From DASSUW01 sp963830725 (lineage in GTDB: Bacteria; Actinomycetota; Thermoleophilia; Solirubrobacterales; Solirubrobacteraceae), in the NCBI GenBank assembly GCA_963830725.1, contig CAWHNO010000006.1, positions 1 through 64,000 of the forward strand: a stretch of DNA of 64,000 bases, in the 5' to 3' direction. Shown one piece after another: positions 28,015 through 44,731 of the stretch. The stretch's first letter is position 1; each line of letters begins with the position of its first letter. A program made the translations under genes and the position numbers. The notes under the pieces were generated by a model, which made no database searches, was not told where the DNA came from, and saw only the letters and a list, made by a program, of their open reading frames with translations.

Positions 28015-28020
28015 CCCAAC

Positions 28021-28596
28021 ATGTATTCCCCCACTTTCACGATCGATGCGCAAGTAATCTGCGAAATCTTGGAGAACTCGCCTCCAGTTGGCGCGAACGG
28101 AGTCGTCCCCGAGCGGCCCGACCGGCGCGCTGTCCTGCGGCTGGCGCGGCTTCGACTCGCCGCGCGCGGGCGGCTCGAGGTGCGCGGGCACGCACGCGTG
28201 GAGCGCGGCGTGCGCGTCCGCGTGGCACGCGGCGCCCGCGTGCTGCTGGAGGACGGGAGCCTGCTCGGCGAGCGCGCCCGGATCGAGGCGAACGGCGGCA
28301 TGGTGCGGATCGGGCCGGGCGCGCGGATCGGTGCGCGCAGCGCGCTCGTGGCGCTGGCGGGGATCGACGTCGGCGCCGGCTGCGTGGTCGGCGAGTGGGC
28401 GATGATCGCCGACGCCGAGCCGACCTTCGACGATCCCGAGCGCCCGACCCGGCTCCAGCCGGTGCGCTCCGCACCGGTGCGGGTGGGCGACGGCGCGCGG
28501 ATCGGCAGCCACGCGACCGTGCAGGCGGGCGCCACGATCGCGCCGGGCGAGGTGGTCGGGCCCTACGAGACGCGGGCGCCGCGCAGCGCGTCGTAG
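28021..28596 (+). CDS. Left-handed beta-helix (hexapeptide) acyltransferase-like protein
   Basis: 191 residues from ATG at 28021. The C-terminal two thirds show hexapeptide periodicity (RVEVRGHARVERGVRVRVARG-type turns, IGPGARIGARSALVALAG, VGDGARIGSHATVQAGATIA, PGEVVGPYETR). The helix resembles acetyl/serine acetyltransferase-like LbH proteins. The first 40 residues differ, and a later start near 28088 is possible. The 3' end overlaps the convergent GT4 gene by 34 bases. The acyl acceptor is unknown. Confidence 0.7.
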   Translation: MYSPTFTIDAQVICEILENSPPVGANGVVPERPDRRAVLRLARLRLAARGRLEVRGHARVERGVRVRVARGARVLLEDGSLLGERARIEANGGMVRIGPGARIGARSALVALAGIDVGAGCVVGEWAMIADAEPTFDDPERPTRLQPVRSAPVRVGDGARIGSHATVQAGATIAPGEVVGPYETRAPRSAS

Positions 28597-29743
28597 ACGG
28601 CGGCGGTCTGGCGGGCGGTGTCGGCCCAGTCGAACCGCAGCACGTGCTCGCCGGCCTCCGCCACGAGCCGGTCGCGGAGGGCGTCGTCGCTCAGCAGCTG
28701 CTCGGCCATGCGGGCGAGCGAGCGCGGGTCGCGGGCGCGGAAGCGCAGGCCGACGCGGCGGCCGCTCGGGACCACCTCGCGCAGGCCGCCGGTGTCGGCC
28801 ACGATGCACGGGCAGCCCGAGGCCATCGCCTCCAGCGCCACGAGCCCGAACGGCTCGTAGAGCGACGGCACCACGCACAGGTCGGCGATCCGATACAGCG
28901 AGTGCAGTACGTCGTCGCCGGTCCAGCCGACGAACGAGCCGTGCTCCATCAGCCCGAGCCGCGCCGCCTGCGCCTTGAGCTCGGCCTCCGCCGTCCCGGA
29001 CCCGGCGACCAGGAAGCGCACGCCGAGGCGCTCGACCAGCCGCGGCATCGCGTCGAGCGCGAGATGGAAGCCCTTCTCGTAGACCAGCCGGCCGACGAGC
29101 AGGATCAGCTGCTCCTCGGGCTCGCGCGAACCGCGCCCGCAGCCGCGGCAGGTCCTCGATCGGCTGGAGGTCGGTCGGGTCGATGCCGTTGGGGATCGCC
29201 GTCACGTGCGTCCGGCGGCACGCCGAAGACGTCGGCGACGTGGCCGCGCATGTAGGCCGAGCACGTGATCACCCGGTCGGCCTCGCGCACCATCCGCTTC
29301 TCGACGCCGTGGATGTGCGATTGCGGGTGCTTGTCGACCCAGCCCTGGTGGCGGCCGTACTCGGTCGCGTGCACGGTCACCAGCCACGGGACCGCGAACC
29401 GCCGCGCCAGCTCGCGCGCGGCGTCGGCGACCAGCCAGTCGTGCGAGTGCACGAGGTCGAACGAGCCGTCGAGGTCGAGTGCCGCGGCGAGCATGTCGGC
29501 GTTCATGTGCTCGACCCAGGCGATGAAGGCGTCCAGGTCGTCCTTGGGGAATTCGGGCTCGCGCACCCGGTGGACGGCCACGCCGTGCCGGTCCTCGGAG
29601 GCCGACAGCCGCCCGCCGCCGCGAGTGACCACGTGGACCTCCACCCCGAGCGCCACGAGCTGCTCGGACAGCTTGCGGACGTGCCGCGCGAGACCGCCCT
29701 CCACGATGGGCGGGTATTCCCACGAGAGGATCAGGACGCGCAC
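28563..29743 (-). CDS. GT4 glycosyltransferase, glycogen/maltose-1-phosphate synthase-like (two frameshifts)
   Basis: Begins MRVLILSWEYPPIVEGGLAR HVRKLSEQL, the GlgA/GlgM-style GT-B opening with the G-G-L nucleotide loop. It continues SFDLVHSHDWLVADAARELA, then VTAIPNGIDPTDLQPI, and ends with the GT4 donor site EPFGLVALEAMASGCPCIVA (E-x7-E) and GGLREVVPSG. Frame changes lie near 29,215 and 29,130. It sits 75 bases downstream of treY on the same strand, suggesting a treZ-glgX-treY-GT4 operon. It probably uses ADP-glucose to extend alpha-glucan or to make maltose-1-phosphate for GlgE; which one cannot be told. Confidence 0.85.
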
Positions 29744-29817
29744 GAGGCGCGAGGCTACCGGTCCCGTCGAGTCAGAAGCCGCTAGATCGGCTGCGTCCGG
29801 CTGCGTGTCAACGCGGC

Positions 29818-33960
<4,143 letters not shown>

Positions 33961-33964
<4 letters not shown>

Positions 33965-35685
33965 GTTATCCGCAGCAGGGCGCCCGACAGCGGGGTCAAG
34001 GCCAGGTAGCCCGGTTCGAGGGTGACATGGCCGGCGGCGACGACGGTCTCGGCGGTCCCGTCGAGCGGGACGTGCGACGGGCGGCGCGAGAAGTTGGCGA
34101 CCAGCACGAAGCCGCCGCGCCGCACGCGCAGCCAGCCGGCGTGCTCGTCGTGGTCGATCGCGTCGGCGTCGCCCGGCGGGAGCTCGTGCCGCACCCGCAG
34201 CAGGGCGGCGTAGAGCTCGCGCAGGTCCGCCGGCTCACCCGTGCGCGTGAGCTTGGACGCCTCGAAGGTGGCCGGGTCCTGCGGGTCCGGCACCTCGCGG
34301 CCGCGGAACTCGGCGAAGGCGGCGAACTCGCGCCGGCGCCCCTCGCGCGTGGCCGTCGCGATGTCCTCGTCGATGTGGTCGGAGAAGAACTGGAACGGCG
34401 CGTGCTCGCCGTGCTCCTCGCCCTGGAAGAGCATCGGCGTGAAGGGCGACAGCAGCGTGCAGAGCGCGGCCAGCGGGCGCGCCTCGACGGGCAGGCGGTC
34501 GCCGAACGCGCGGTTGCCGACCTGGTCGTGGTTGGCCGAGAAGACGACGAAGCGCTCGGGTGGCACGTCGTCGGCGCGCGCGCCGAAGCGCCGGTTGCGG
34601 AACGTGGAGTAGGTGCCGTCGTGCACGTGCGGGCGGTGGAAGGCCTTGGCCAGGTCGGCCACAGCCCCGAACTCGGCGTAGTACCCCTCGTGGTCGCCGG
34701 TGAGCAGGGTGCGCAGCGCGTGGTGGAAGTCGTCGGCCCAGGCGGCGTCGCAGCCCCAGCCGCCGCGCTGGACGTCGCGCATCACCTTGGGGTCGTTCAT
34801 GCCGGACTCGGCGATCACGAAGGCGGGCGCCGTGCGGCGCACGAGCGCGGCCACGAAGTGCTCGGGACCGGAGTCCTTGATCGCGTGTACGGCGTCGAGC
34901 CGCAGGCCGTCGACGTGGAAGTCGCGCACCCACCGCTCGGCGCTCTGGAGCGCCCACTCGCGGACCGCGTCCGAGTACTCGTCGTCGTAGTTGACGGCCT
35001 GGCCCCACGGTGTCTCGTAGTGCGACGTGAAGTAGGGGCCGAACGCCGTCAGGGCGGCGGTGCCGGAGGCGCCGACGTGGTTGTAGACGACGTCGAGCAG
35101 CACCGCCAGGCCCTCGGCGTGCGCGGCGTCGACCAGCCGCTGGAGCCCGTGCGGGCCGCCGTAGGACGACTGCGCGGCCGACAGGTACACGCCGTCGTAG
35201 CCCCAGCCGTGGCGGCCCGGGAACTCGGCGACCGGCATCAGCTCGATCGCCGTCACCCCGAGCTCACGCAGGTCGCGCAGGTGCGGGATGACCGCCTCGA
35301 ACGTGCCCTCGGCAGTAAATGTGCCGACATGCAGCTCGTAGAGGACGAGGTCGTCGATGCCGGGCGGCGCCCAGCCGCCGTCGGTCCACTCGAACGCTCC
35401 GGTGTCGAGCAGCCGCGACGGCCCGCGCAGGCCCTCGGGCTGCCAGCGGCTGCAGGGATCGGGCAGCGCGACGCCGTCGACGACGTACATGTAGTCGGCG
35501 CCCGGCAGCGTCTCCACGATCGCCTCGCGGACGCCGAGGCCGGCGTCGTCGAGCGAGCGCTCGCTCCCGTCCACGCGCAGGGCGATCTCGCCGGCGGCCG
35601 GAGCCCAGACGCGGAACTCGGCGCGGCCGTCGCCGAGCGGGAAGGCGCCGAGGCGCCGTTCGAATGACAGCGGGCTGACAGCCAC
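33961..35685 (-). CDS. treZ: Malto-oligosyltrehalose trehalohydrolase
   Basis: Start chosen at GTG 35685 (VAVSPLSFERRLGAFPLGDG), since family members begin about ten residues before the F-P-L-G-D block; an ATG at about 35,730 would add an unlikely tail. Core motifs: HGWGYDGVYLSAAQSSYGGP (TreZ-specific), DGLRLDAVHAIKDSG (Asp), FVIAESGMNDP (Glu), FSANHDQVGNRAFGDR, PMLFQGEEHGE. It releases trehalose from maltooligosyl-trehalose made by TreY. Intact, about 574 residues, first gene of the treZ-glgX-treY(-GT4) run. Confidence 0.95.
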
Positions 35686-35728
35686 AAGGACCGCATCTTC
35701 CCGTGTAGAACCGTGTTCAAGCCAAGCC

Positions 35729-36922
35729 ATGCAGATGTTCCTCGCCACGCTGCTCGCCGCCGCTGCCGTCGCGGCGCCGACGACCCAGCCCGCCACCGAC
35801 GTCGGCGCCACCGGCGCGACGCTCAACGGAACCGTCGACGCGCCGAGCGAGGTCTACTTCGAATACGGCACCGCGACCACCTACGGCCTGAAGACGGCCA
35901 CGCCAGTCGGTCCCCGCCGGGCCCGTGACGGCGACGATCGCCGGCGGCCTGACCATCGACACGCTCTACCACTACCGGATCGTGTCCGAGGAGGGCCGGA
36001 CGGTCTGCGGTGACGTCCCCGGCCAGGACATGACGTTCCGCACCGCCGGGCCGCCGGCGGTCTCCAACCAGGTCGCGTCCAATGTGACGCCCACGGAGGC
36101 CACGGTCTCGGCATCGGTCGACACCAAGGGCGCTCCGGACCTCGTACCGGATCGAGTGGGGAACGAGCACGCGCTACGGGCGCTTCACGCCGGTCGTTTC
36201 GGCCGACTCCGGCACCGCTGCCGCGAACGTGACGCTGACCGGCCTGCAGCCCAACCGCACGTATCACTGGCGCACGCGCGCCTCGAACGCCGCCGGCACC
36301 TCGCGTGGGCGCCAACCGGACCTTCAGGACCGCTCCGCTGCCGAGCGCCGTGACGCTCTCGCTCTCGCGCGGGACGGTGCCGTGGGGCGGCGACGTGCGG
36401 CTCGGCGGCCGCGTCAGCGGCGCCGGCGTGGGCGGGATGACCGTGGCGCTCGAGCAGCAGCGGCTCGGGCTCGACCCGGGCTTCAGCGAGACCGCCACCG
36501 CCCGCACCGGCAGCGACGGCGGCTACCTGTTCACGATTCCGCGGCTGTGGACGACCACGAGCTACCGCGTGGTCACCAAGACGCAGGTCGTCGCGACCAG
36601 CCCCGTGGCGACGGCGCGCAGCCGCGTCAAGGTCGGCGTCCGCGCCCGCCACGTCGCCCGCAAGCGGGCGCGCGTCGAGGGCGCGATCTCGCCCGGCGTG
36701 CAGGGCACGGCCACGCTCCAGCTCTACCGGTCCGGCCGCGGCTGGCGGACGGTGCGCAGCGCGACGCTCGCCCCCACCGACCAGACGCGCTCGCGCTACC
36801 GGTTCATCGTCCGGCGCCTGAAGCGGGTCTCGCGGCGCTTCCGCGTGATCGGCACGCCGGCGAGCGAGGCGCAGGTGCGTGGCTCGAGCCGCTCCGTGAC
36901 GGTGCGGGCGCGGCCGGCGGCG

Positions 36923-36926
<4 letters not shown>
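35729..36926 (+). CDS. Secreted fibronectin-III-like repeat protein (frameshifted)
   Basis: ATG at 35729 gives a short signal peptide (MQMFLATLLAAAAVAAPTTQ). FN3-like modules follow with repeated patterns ATDVGATGATLNGTVDAPSE, YFEYGTATTYG, SNQVASNVTPTEATVSASVD, EWGTSTRYGRFTP and NVTLTGLQPNRTYHWRTRAS NAAG. A C-terminal beta domain follows (GGDVRLGGRVSG, TTSYRVVTKTQ, SRYRFIVRRLKRVSRRFRVI). Frame changes near 35,920, 36,145 and 36,305. The end is placed at the TAG at 36,924-36,926, which needs one more shift and shares its bases with the glgB stop. Probably a cell-surface or secreted adhesive/structural protein. Confidence 0.7.
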
Positions 36927-39112
<2,186 letters not shown>

Positions 39113-39161
39113 GTGGGAAGTGTGCCTACCCCGCTCCGGTCGTGCGGGTAACCGCGATGCG

Positions 39162-39506
39162 CTACTTCTGCTGCACCGTGTAGCGGACCGTCTGTGCGGC
39201 GATCTGCCCGTCGCGGAAGATGAACGTGTCGATCCCGTCCTCGACGCGCGTCTTCTCCGAGTCCGCGCTCCACTCGATGAACAGCAGGTCGCCCTCGAAG
39301 ATCTGGGTCGGCACCGCCCAATCGGCCGACGGCACGTCCTCCAGCAGCTGCACGAAGCCCTCGCGCACGCCGTCCTTGCCGCGCCGGATCCCGGCGGGCG
39401 TGATGAACACGGCGTCGTCGGCGTAGTCGCTGACGATCCCCTCGAGGTCGCCCGCGATCAGCACCTCGGCGTGGTGTGCAAAGACCTCCTGCGGCGTGCG
39501 AGCCAT
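39162..39506 (-). CDS. SnoaL/NTF2-like nuclear transport factor 2 family protein
   Basis: 114 residues, MARTPQEVFAHHAEVLIAGD opening. The alpha+beta cone motifs LEGIVSDYADDAVFITPAG, GVREGFVQLLEDVPS, LLFIEWSADSEKTRVEDGID and TFIFRDGQIAAQTVRY fit SnoaL-like/ketosteroid-isomerase-fold proteins. Substrate unknown; often a small-molecule isomerase or a binding domain. It is free-standing. Confidence 0.85.
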   Translation of the reverse strand: MARTPQEVFAHHAEVLIAGDLEGIVSDYADDAVFITPAGIRRGKDGVREGFVQLLEDVPSADWAVPTQIFEGDLLFIEWSADSEKTRVEDGIDTFIFRDGQIAAQTVRYTVQQK

Positions 39507-39538
39507 CTGGGACCCCCTCGAATCGGTGTGACGCAATG

Positions 39539-39889
39539 CTACGTCCTGGCGTCGTACGCCTTGATCGCCCGCTTCGGCGCGCGCAGACGCCAGGCGTCCT
39601 CGATCAGCTCGGACAGCTCGACAGGGTCGATGACGTCGAGCCGGACGAGCACGTAGGGGTAGCCGTCGTAGTGCGGGGTGGAGAAGAAGACGTCCGGCTG
39701 CCCCTGCAGGAGCGCCTCGCGGTCGCCCAGGTCGATCACGCGCAGGACGAGGGCGTCGGGGTTCGTCCTCAACCGGCAGATCATCCCCCGGTTGCTCACG
39801 CGCAGCGCCGGCGTGCCGAAGGAGGTCCCGAGCTCGACCTCCGGGAACCGCAGAGCCATCTCGACGACGTCGTCCCAGGTCGCCATCAC
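39539..39889 (-). CDS. MmcQ/YjbR family protein
   Basis: 116 residues. MATWDDVVEMALRFPEVELG TSFGTPALRVSNRGMICRLR is the typical MmcQ/YjbR opening; DVFFSTPHYDGYPYVLVRLD, then VELSELIEDAWRLRAPKRA complete the fold (CyaY-like). The family is annotated as DNA-binding but its role is not established. Two starts (39889 and 39886) are possible. It precedes the GH127 gene stop by nine bases. Confidence 0.88.
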   Translation of the reverse strand: MMATWDDVVEMALRFPEVELGTSFGTPALRVSNRGMICRLRTNPDALVLRVIDLGDREALLQGQPDVFFSTPHYDGYPYVLVRLDVIDPVELSELIEDAWRLRAPKRAIKAYDART

Positions 39890-39897
39890 CGGGAACG

Positions 39898-41722
39898 CTA
39901 CCCGGCGTCCTCAGGGACCCAGACGCGCATCGTCGACAGCCCGCGGTTGCCCCACGCGTGGTAGGGGATGAACCGCAGCGACGCCGCCTCGCCGTCGAAC
40001 CTGCGGCCGCCGGCTTCGACGACGCGAGCGCCGTCGAGCGCGTCGTCGGTGCCCGCGTCCGCGAGCCCGTCGCTCGGCGTCGGCGGTCACCTCGGCGAGC
40101 GAGACGTCGTCCTCCTGGTCCGTCGACTCGAGGCAGTAGACGATCGGCCCGCGCTCGACCGCGACGCAGCCGCGGACGGCGTCGACGTGCGGGTCGGGGA
40201 GCGTCCAGCGCGGGCGCATCGGCAGCTCGAGCCGCAGCTCGTCGCCGGGCTTCCACGTGGCGTCGACCACCGCGTAGCCCGACCGCACGGGGCGCCGGTG
40301 CCCGCGGTCGACGAGCACCGCCTCGTGCGCCCATCCGGGCACGCGCAGGCTGAGCCGCCACGGCTCCGCGCCCGTCTCCTCCACGCGCACGACGACCTCG
40401 CCGCCCCCCGGGTACCCGGTGATCACGCGCAGGCGCACCGCGCCCGCCCGGACCGTGCACGGCACGAGCTGGTGGAGCTGCACGCCGCCGTCGTCGGTCG
40501 TGGCGACGTAGCCGGCCAGGCTGGCGAGGGTGCGAGCCACGTTGGTCGGGCAGCAGGAGACGTGGAACCACGGCGCCCGCAGGCTCGACGCGGCGCGCGG
40601 GCTCTCGGCGTCCGGGTCCGGCGCCTCCCCCGGCACACGCTGGTGCAGCGGGTTGGCGTAGAAGAAGCCGCTGCCGTCGAGCGCCGGCGAGGTCGCGACG
40701 ACGTTGTAGAGCGTCCGCTCGGCGAGGTCGGCGTAGCGGACGTCGCCGGTGGCCAGCAGCAGCCGCCAGGCGAGCTGGACCGAGGCCACGCCGGCGCAGG
40801 TCTCCGAGTACGCGCGGTCGGGCGGCAGCTCGTAGTCCTCGCCGAACGACTCGTCCGAATGGCGCGACCCCATGCCGCCGGTCAGGTACGTGCGCCTGGC
40901 GATCGTGTGCTCCCACTGGCGCACGATCGTTCCCAGCAGCTCCGTGTCGCCCGTCTCGACGGCGACGTCGACGGCGCCGCTCGCCAGGTAGAGCGCGCGC
41001 ACCGCGTGGCCGCGGAACGCGGCCGCCTCGCGGATCGGCATGTCGTCCTGGTAGTACGCGCGGCCGCGCTCGCCGTCGGCCAGCGCCGGCCGCCCGCGCC
41101 GCTCGACGAACAGGCGCGCCTGCTCGAGGTAGCGCTCCTCGCCGGTCGTGCGGTACAGCTCGACGAGCGCCATCTCGATCTCCGGGTGCCCGCAGACGCC
41201 CTGGTTGCCGTCGGGCCCGAAGGCCTCGCACACGTGGTCGGCGGCACCCAGGGTGATCTCCGTGAACCGGTCCTCGCCGCGGGTGCGCAGGCGCGCGACC
41301 GCGGCCTGGATCATGTGGCCGTAGCAGTAGAGCTCGTGGCCCCACTCGAGGTCGGTGTAGCGGCGTTCGTGCCCGCGGTGGCCGAAGCGCGTGTTGAGGT
41401 AGCCGTCGTCCTCCTGCGCACCGGCCGCCGCCTCGGCGATCTCGCCGATCAGACGGTCGAGCTCCTCGTCGCCGCTGCGGCCGACCTCCCAGGCCATCGC
41501 CTCGACCATCTTGTAGACGTCCGAGTCGGCGAACTCGCGCCCGCGCTCGGTGTGCGGGTCGCGGAAGTTGTCGATCCAGCCGAGGCGCGACTCCCAGGCG
41601 TAGCAGTGGCGGATGATCTTCTCGGCGTTCAGCCGCTGGCGGCCGCCCCAGAAGCCGCCCTCGAGGCGCACGTCGTCGATCGGCCGCAGCGCTCCGCTGC
41701 TCGGCAGGACGGGACTAGCCAC
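39898..41722 (-). CDS. GH127 beta-L-arabinofuranosidase (one frameshift)
   Basis: About 608 residues. The N-terminal (alpha/alpha)6 barrel has RLEGGFWGGRQRLNAEKIIR and the active-site block AYSETCAGVASV (Glu and zinc Cys as in HypBA1 Glu338/Cys340). The zinc Cys pair is in FHVSCCPTNVARTLASL (Cys417/418 equivalents). A beta domain ends GNRGLSTMRVWVPEDAG after a shift near 40,065. GH127 enzymes remove beta-L-arabinofuranose with a zinc-bound cysteine nucleophile. No signal peptide, so it acts on imported oligosaccharides. It is last in an operon with the sugar ABC importer. Confidence 0.92.
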
Positions 41723-42520
41723 GGATTGCTCCTGACGTGAAGCCCTGCACGTAGTGCCGCTGCAGGACGAGGAAGAGGATCACGCACGGCAGCGCCATCA
41801 CCATCACGCCGGCCTCGAGCGCGCCGTAGTCGATCGCCCCGAACGACCGCTCCCGCATCGCCACCACCGCCACCGGCAGCGTGAACTTGGAGCCGTCGCT
41901 GAGCAGGATCAGCGGGGCGAAGAAGTCGTTCCACGACGCCAGGAACGCGAACAGGCCGACGGTGATCAGGCCCGGACGCACCGCCCGCAGCAGGATCCGC
42001 CGCAGCGCCGAGAACGTGCTGCAACCGTCCACCAGCGCCGCCTCCTCGAGCTCGCGCGGCACCGCCTCGAACGAGTTGCGCATCATGAAGACCGCGAACG
42101 GGAGCTGGAACATGATCAGCACGAGGCTGAGCCCGACCAGCGAGTTCTGGAGCCCGATGTTCCCGAGCACCACGTACAGCGGGACGAGGATCGTCGCGTA
42201 CGGGACCATGAGGATCGCCAGCGTGGCCAGGAACAGCAGCTCCTTGCCGGGGAAGCGGAAGCGCGCGAACGCGTAGCCGCCGAGCGCCGAGACGAACAGC
42301 GTCCCGAACACCGTCATGGCCGACACCGCGGCCGTGTTGAGGAAGTAGGTCCCGATCCCCTCGCCGTACTCGGCCATCTTGCGTGTAGTTGCCGAAGCCG
42401 TACCCGGTCGCCTGGCCGCTCCCCGGCTGCCCCCTGACCGACGCGTAGCCGCCCCACAGCAGCGGGAACAGGAAGAGGATCGAGAGCGCGGCCCCGCTCG
42501 CGTAGCCAGCCGCCCCTCAT
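41715..42520 (-). CDS. Carbohydrate ABC transporter permease, MalG/AraQ type (two frameshifts)
   Basis: ATG at 42520 overlaps the stop of the upstream permease (ATGA). Reading MRGGWL, then SILFLFPLLWGGYASVRGQP and, after another shift, MAEYGEGIGTYFLNTAAVSA. Six membrane helices follow, with the cytoplasmic EAA loop ELEEAALVDGCSTFSALRRI LL and a C-terminus LQRHYVQGFTSGAIRG typical of the MalG/AraQ branch. It is the second channel subunit for the importer. Frame changes near 42,500 and 42,385. Confidence 0.9.
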
Positions 42521-43434
42521 CGGTTCCTCCCGAGCACGCGCAGCTGGAACGCGTTGAGGACCACGAGCACGATCAGCAGGAGCACCGAGATCGCCGCCGC
42601 CGACCCGAGGTCGAAGCGCGTGAAGCCCTCGCGGAAGATGACCATGACCATGGTCACGGTGCTGCCGTCGGGGCCGCCGCGGGTGAGGATGAAGAACTGG
42701 TCGAACGCCAGCAGCGAGCCGGTGATGCTGAGCACCAGCATCAGGGCGATCGTCGGCCGCAGCAGCGGCAGCGTGATGAAGCGGAACATCTGCCAGCGGC
42801 TCGCGCCGTCCGACCGCGCCGCCTCGTAGATCTCGGTCGGGATCGCCTGCAGGCCGGTCAGCAGGATCAGCATGTTGAAGCCGGCGAAGCGCCAGATCAC
42901 CATCCCGATCGTCGAGAACAGTGCCGCGTTCGGCGTGCCCAGCCAGTTGATCGGCTCGTCGAGGATCCCGAGGTCCATGAGGATGCTGTCGAGCGGGCCG
43001 GTCGCGCTGTAGAAGCCGTAGAACAGCAGCGACGCGGCCGCGAAGCCGACCGCGCCGGGCAGGAAGTACGCCGTCCGGAAGAGGCCGACGCCAGGCCGCG
43101 AGTTCTGGACCGACAGCGCCAGGGCGAGCGCCACCCCCGACAGCAGGACCGTGGTGATCGCCGTGTACTTCAGCGTGAAGCTCACCGAGTCCAGGAACAG
43201 CTGGTTGTCCGGGATCTTCGTGTAGTTGTCGGGGAAGTTGAACGTCGGCGAGCCGAGGATCCGCCAGCGGTTCATCGACATCCAGAACACGAGCACCAGC
43301 GGCACGAGGAAGAGGCCGACGACGATCACCGCCGTCGGCGCCGCGTACGCGATGCCCGCCAGGCTCCGCCTGCGCGCCAGAGAGCGTCGCGCAGGGGCGC
43401 GCGTGACCAACGCGTCAATTGCCCGCGTGGTCAC
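42517..43434 (-). CDS. Carbohydrate ABC transporter permease, MalF/AraP type
   Basis: 305 residues, intact. Six predicted membrane segments: LAGIAYAAPTAVIVVGLFLV PLVLVF, YFLPGAVGFAAASLLFYGF, MVIWRFAGFNMLILLTGLQA, the EAA loop EIYEAARSDGASRWQMFRFI TLP, and VLLLIVLVVLNAFQL. It is coupled to the MalG-type permease by a 4-base overlap and follows the binding protein by 13 bases. It probably imports arabinose-containing oligosaccharides, inferred from GH127 and ara neighbours. No ATPase is encoded in the cluster. Confidence 0.93.
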   Translation of the reverse strand: MTTRAIDALVTRAPARRSLARRRSLAGIAYAAPTAVIVVGLFLVPLVLVFWMSMNRWRILGSPTFNFPDNYTKIPDNQLFLDSVSFTLKYTAITTVLLSGVALALALSVQNSRPGVGLFRTAYFLPGAVGFAAASLLFYGFYSATGPLDSILMDLGILDEPINWLGTPNAALFSTIGMVIWRFAGFNMLILLTGLQAIPTEIYEAARSDGASRWQMFRFITLPLLRPTIALMLVLSITGSLLAFDQFFILTRGGPDGSTVTMVMVIFREGFTRFDLGSAAAISVLLLIVLVVLNAFQLRVLGRNR

Positions 43435-43447
43435 GCCGCCCCCGGCC

Positions 43448-44731
43448 TCACTGCTGGGCCAGCGAGGCCGTGATCGACTCCTTGCCGCTCGACAAGGCCC
43501 CCTCGACGTCGTCGCCGTAGACGGCGTCGCGCGCGACCTTCAGCCACGGCCCGGTCGGGTCGTTGTAGGTGGCGCCGAAGTTGAGCGAGTAGGGGGTCTC
43601 GCCCTTCTCGACGAGCTCGTTGATGGTCACCACGCGCTCGTCCTCGGCCGAGTACTTGTTGTCCGCCAGGTCGGTGCGGCCGACGACGTCCTTGTTCTTG
43701 GCCAGGATCTCCACCTGCGCCTCCTCGGACAGCGTCCACGAGACGAAGTCCCAGGCCGCGTCCTCCTTCTCGGTGGTGGAGGAGATGCCGACCACGTCAC
43801 CGCCCACGAAGGTCGACTCGCCGCCGTCCGGACCGGGGATCGGCGCGACGCCGATGTCCATGCCCTTGGGCATCAGGCCGAGCGTGGTCGAGGGCATCGG
43901 CATGACCCCGATGTTGCCCTTGCCGAAGAAGCCCGTCCACGTCGGGCCCGCCTCGGTCTTGTGGCCGGGGAAGAGGACGTCGTCCTTCCCCAGGTCGTTG
44001 TAGATCTGGAACGTGGCGGCCATGTTCGGGTCGTCGATCGTCGACTCGGTGCCATCCTCGTTCATGATGTCGCCGCCCGCGGCCCACACCGACGGCCAGA
44101 AGGTGAAGACGAAGCAGCCCGGGCAGTTGCCGCCGAAGAACGTGCCGTAGGTCTTGCCGCCGACCTTCTCACGCACGGTCCGCGCGTGCTCGGCCAACTC
44201 GTTCAGCGTCGTGGGCGGCGTGTCGGGATCCAGCCCTGCCTTCTCGTAGAGGTCCTTGTTCCAGAACAGGACCGAGAGGTCGAGCGTGTGCGGGACCGTG
44301 TACTTGGCCTCCTCGTACGTGCCGAGCCGCATGTGCGCCGGCGCCAGGGCGTCAGCGAACTCGAGCGAGTCGATCCGCTCCGTGATGTCGAGGTACAGGC
44401 CCTGCGACGTGTAGTTCGGCGCGTAGATGACGTCGGACGCGAAGACGTCCGGCAGGTTCTTGCCGCCGGCCGCGGCGGCGACGCGCGCCTGGTAGTTGTC
44501 GGTCGGGATGACGGTCAGCTCGACCTGGTTCTCGTGCGAGTCGTTGTAGGCCTTGACGAGCCGCTCGCTCTGGGTCTGGGTCGCCGCGCGCGTCCACATC
44601 GTGATCGTCTCGCCGGTGTCGCCACCGCCCGCGGACGCGCTGCCGCCGCCCTCCGGCTCGTCGTCGCCGCCGCAGCCCGCGAGGGCGAGGACCGCGCACG
44701 CAGCCAGTGCCGTGATCAAACGTGTCGTCAC
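43448..44731 (-). CDS. Sugar ABC transporter substrate-binding lipoprotein
   Basis: 427 residues, GTG at 44731 preceded by GGAGGAGAT. A lipoprotein signal ends LAVLALAGCGG (lipobox Cys), followed by a Gly/Ser linker and a periplasmic-binding fold: ETITMWTRAATQTQSERLVK, LPDVFASDVIYAPNYTSQG, LSVLFWNKDLYEKAGLDPDT PP, VGISSTTEKEDAAWDFVSW. This is the family-1 extracellular solute-binding type for oligosaccharides. It is anchored on the outer face of the membrane and delivers substrate to the two permeases. Its start overlaps the stop of a small Ig-like ORF. Confidence 0.94.
   Translation of the reverse strand: MTTRLITALAACAVLALAGCGGDDEPEGGGSASAGGGDTGETITMWTRAATQTQSERLVKAYNDSHENQVELTVIPTDNYQARVAAAAGGKNLPDVFASDVIYAPNYTSQGLYLDITERIDSLEFADALAPAHMRLGTYEEAKYTVPHTLDLSVLFWNKDLYEKAGLDPDTPPTTLNELAEHARTVREKVGGKTYGTFFGGNCPGCFVFTFWPSVWAAGGDIMNEDGTESTIDDPNMAATFQIYNDLGKDDVLFPGHKTEAGPTWTGFFGKGNIGVMPMPSTTLGLMPKGMDIGVAPIPGPDGGESTFVGGDVVGISSTTEKEDAAWDFVSWTLSEEAQVEILAKNKDVVGRTDLADNKYSAEDERVVTINELVEKGETPYSLNFGATYNDPTGPWLKVARDAVYGDDVEGALSSGKESITASLAQQ

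Noticed and set aside
39162..41345. 727-residue protein on the minus strand
   Set aside because: The first 600 residues are an Arg/Gly/Pro-rich shadow frame of the GH127 gene; only the last 114 residues (SnoaL-like) are real.
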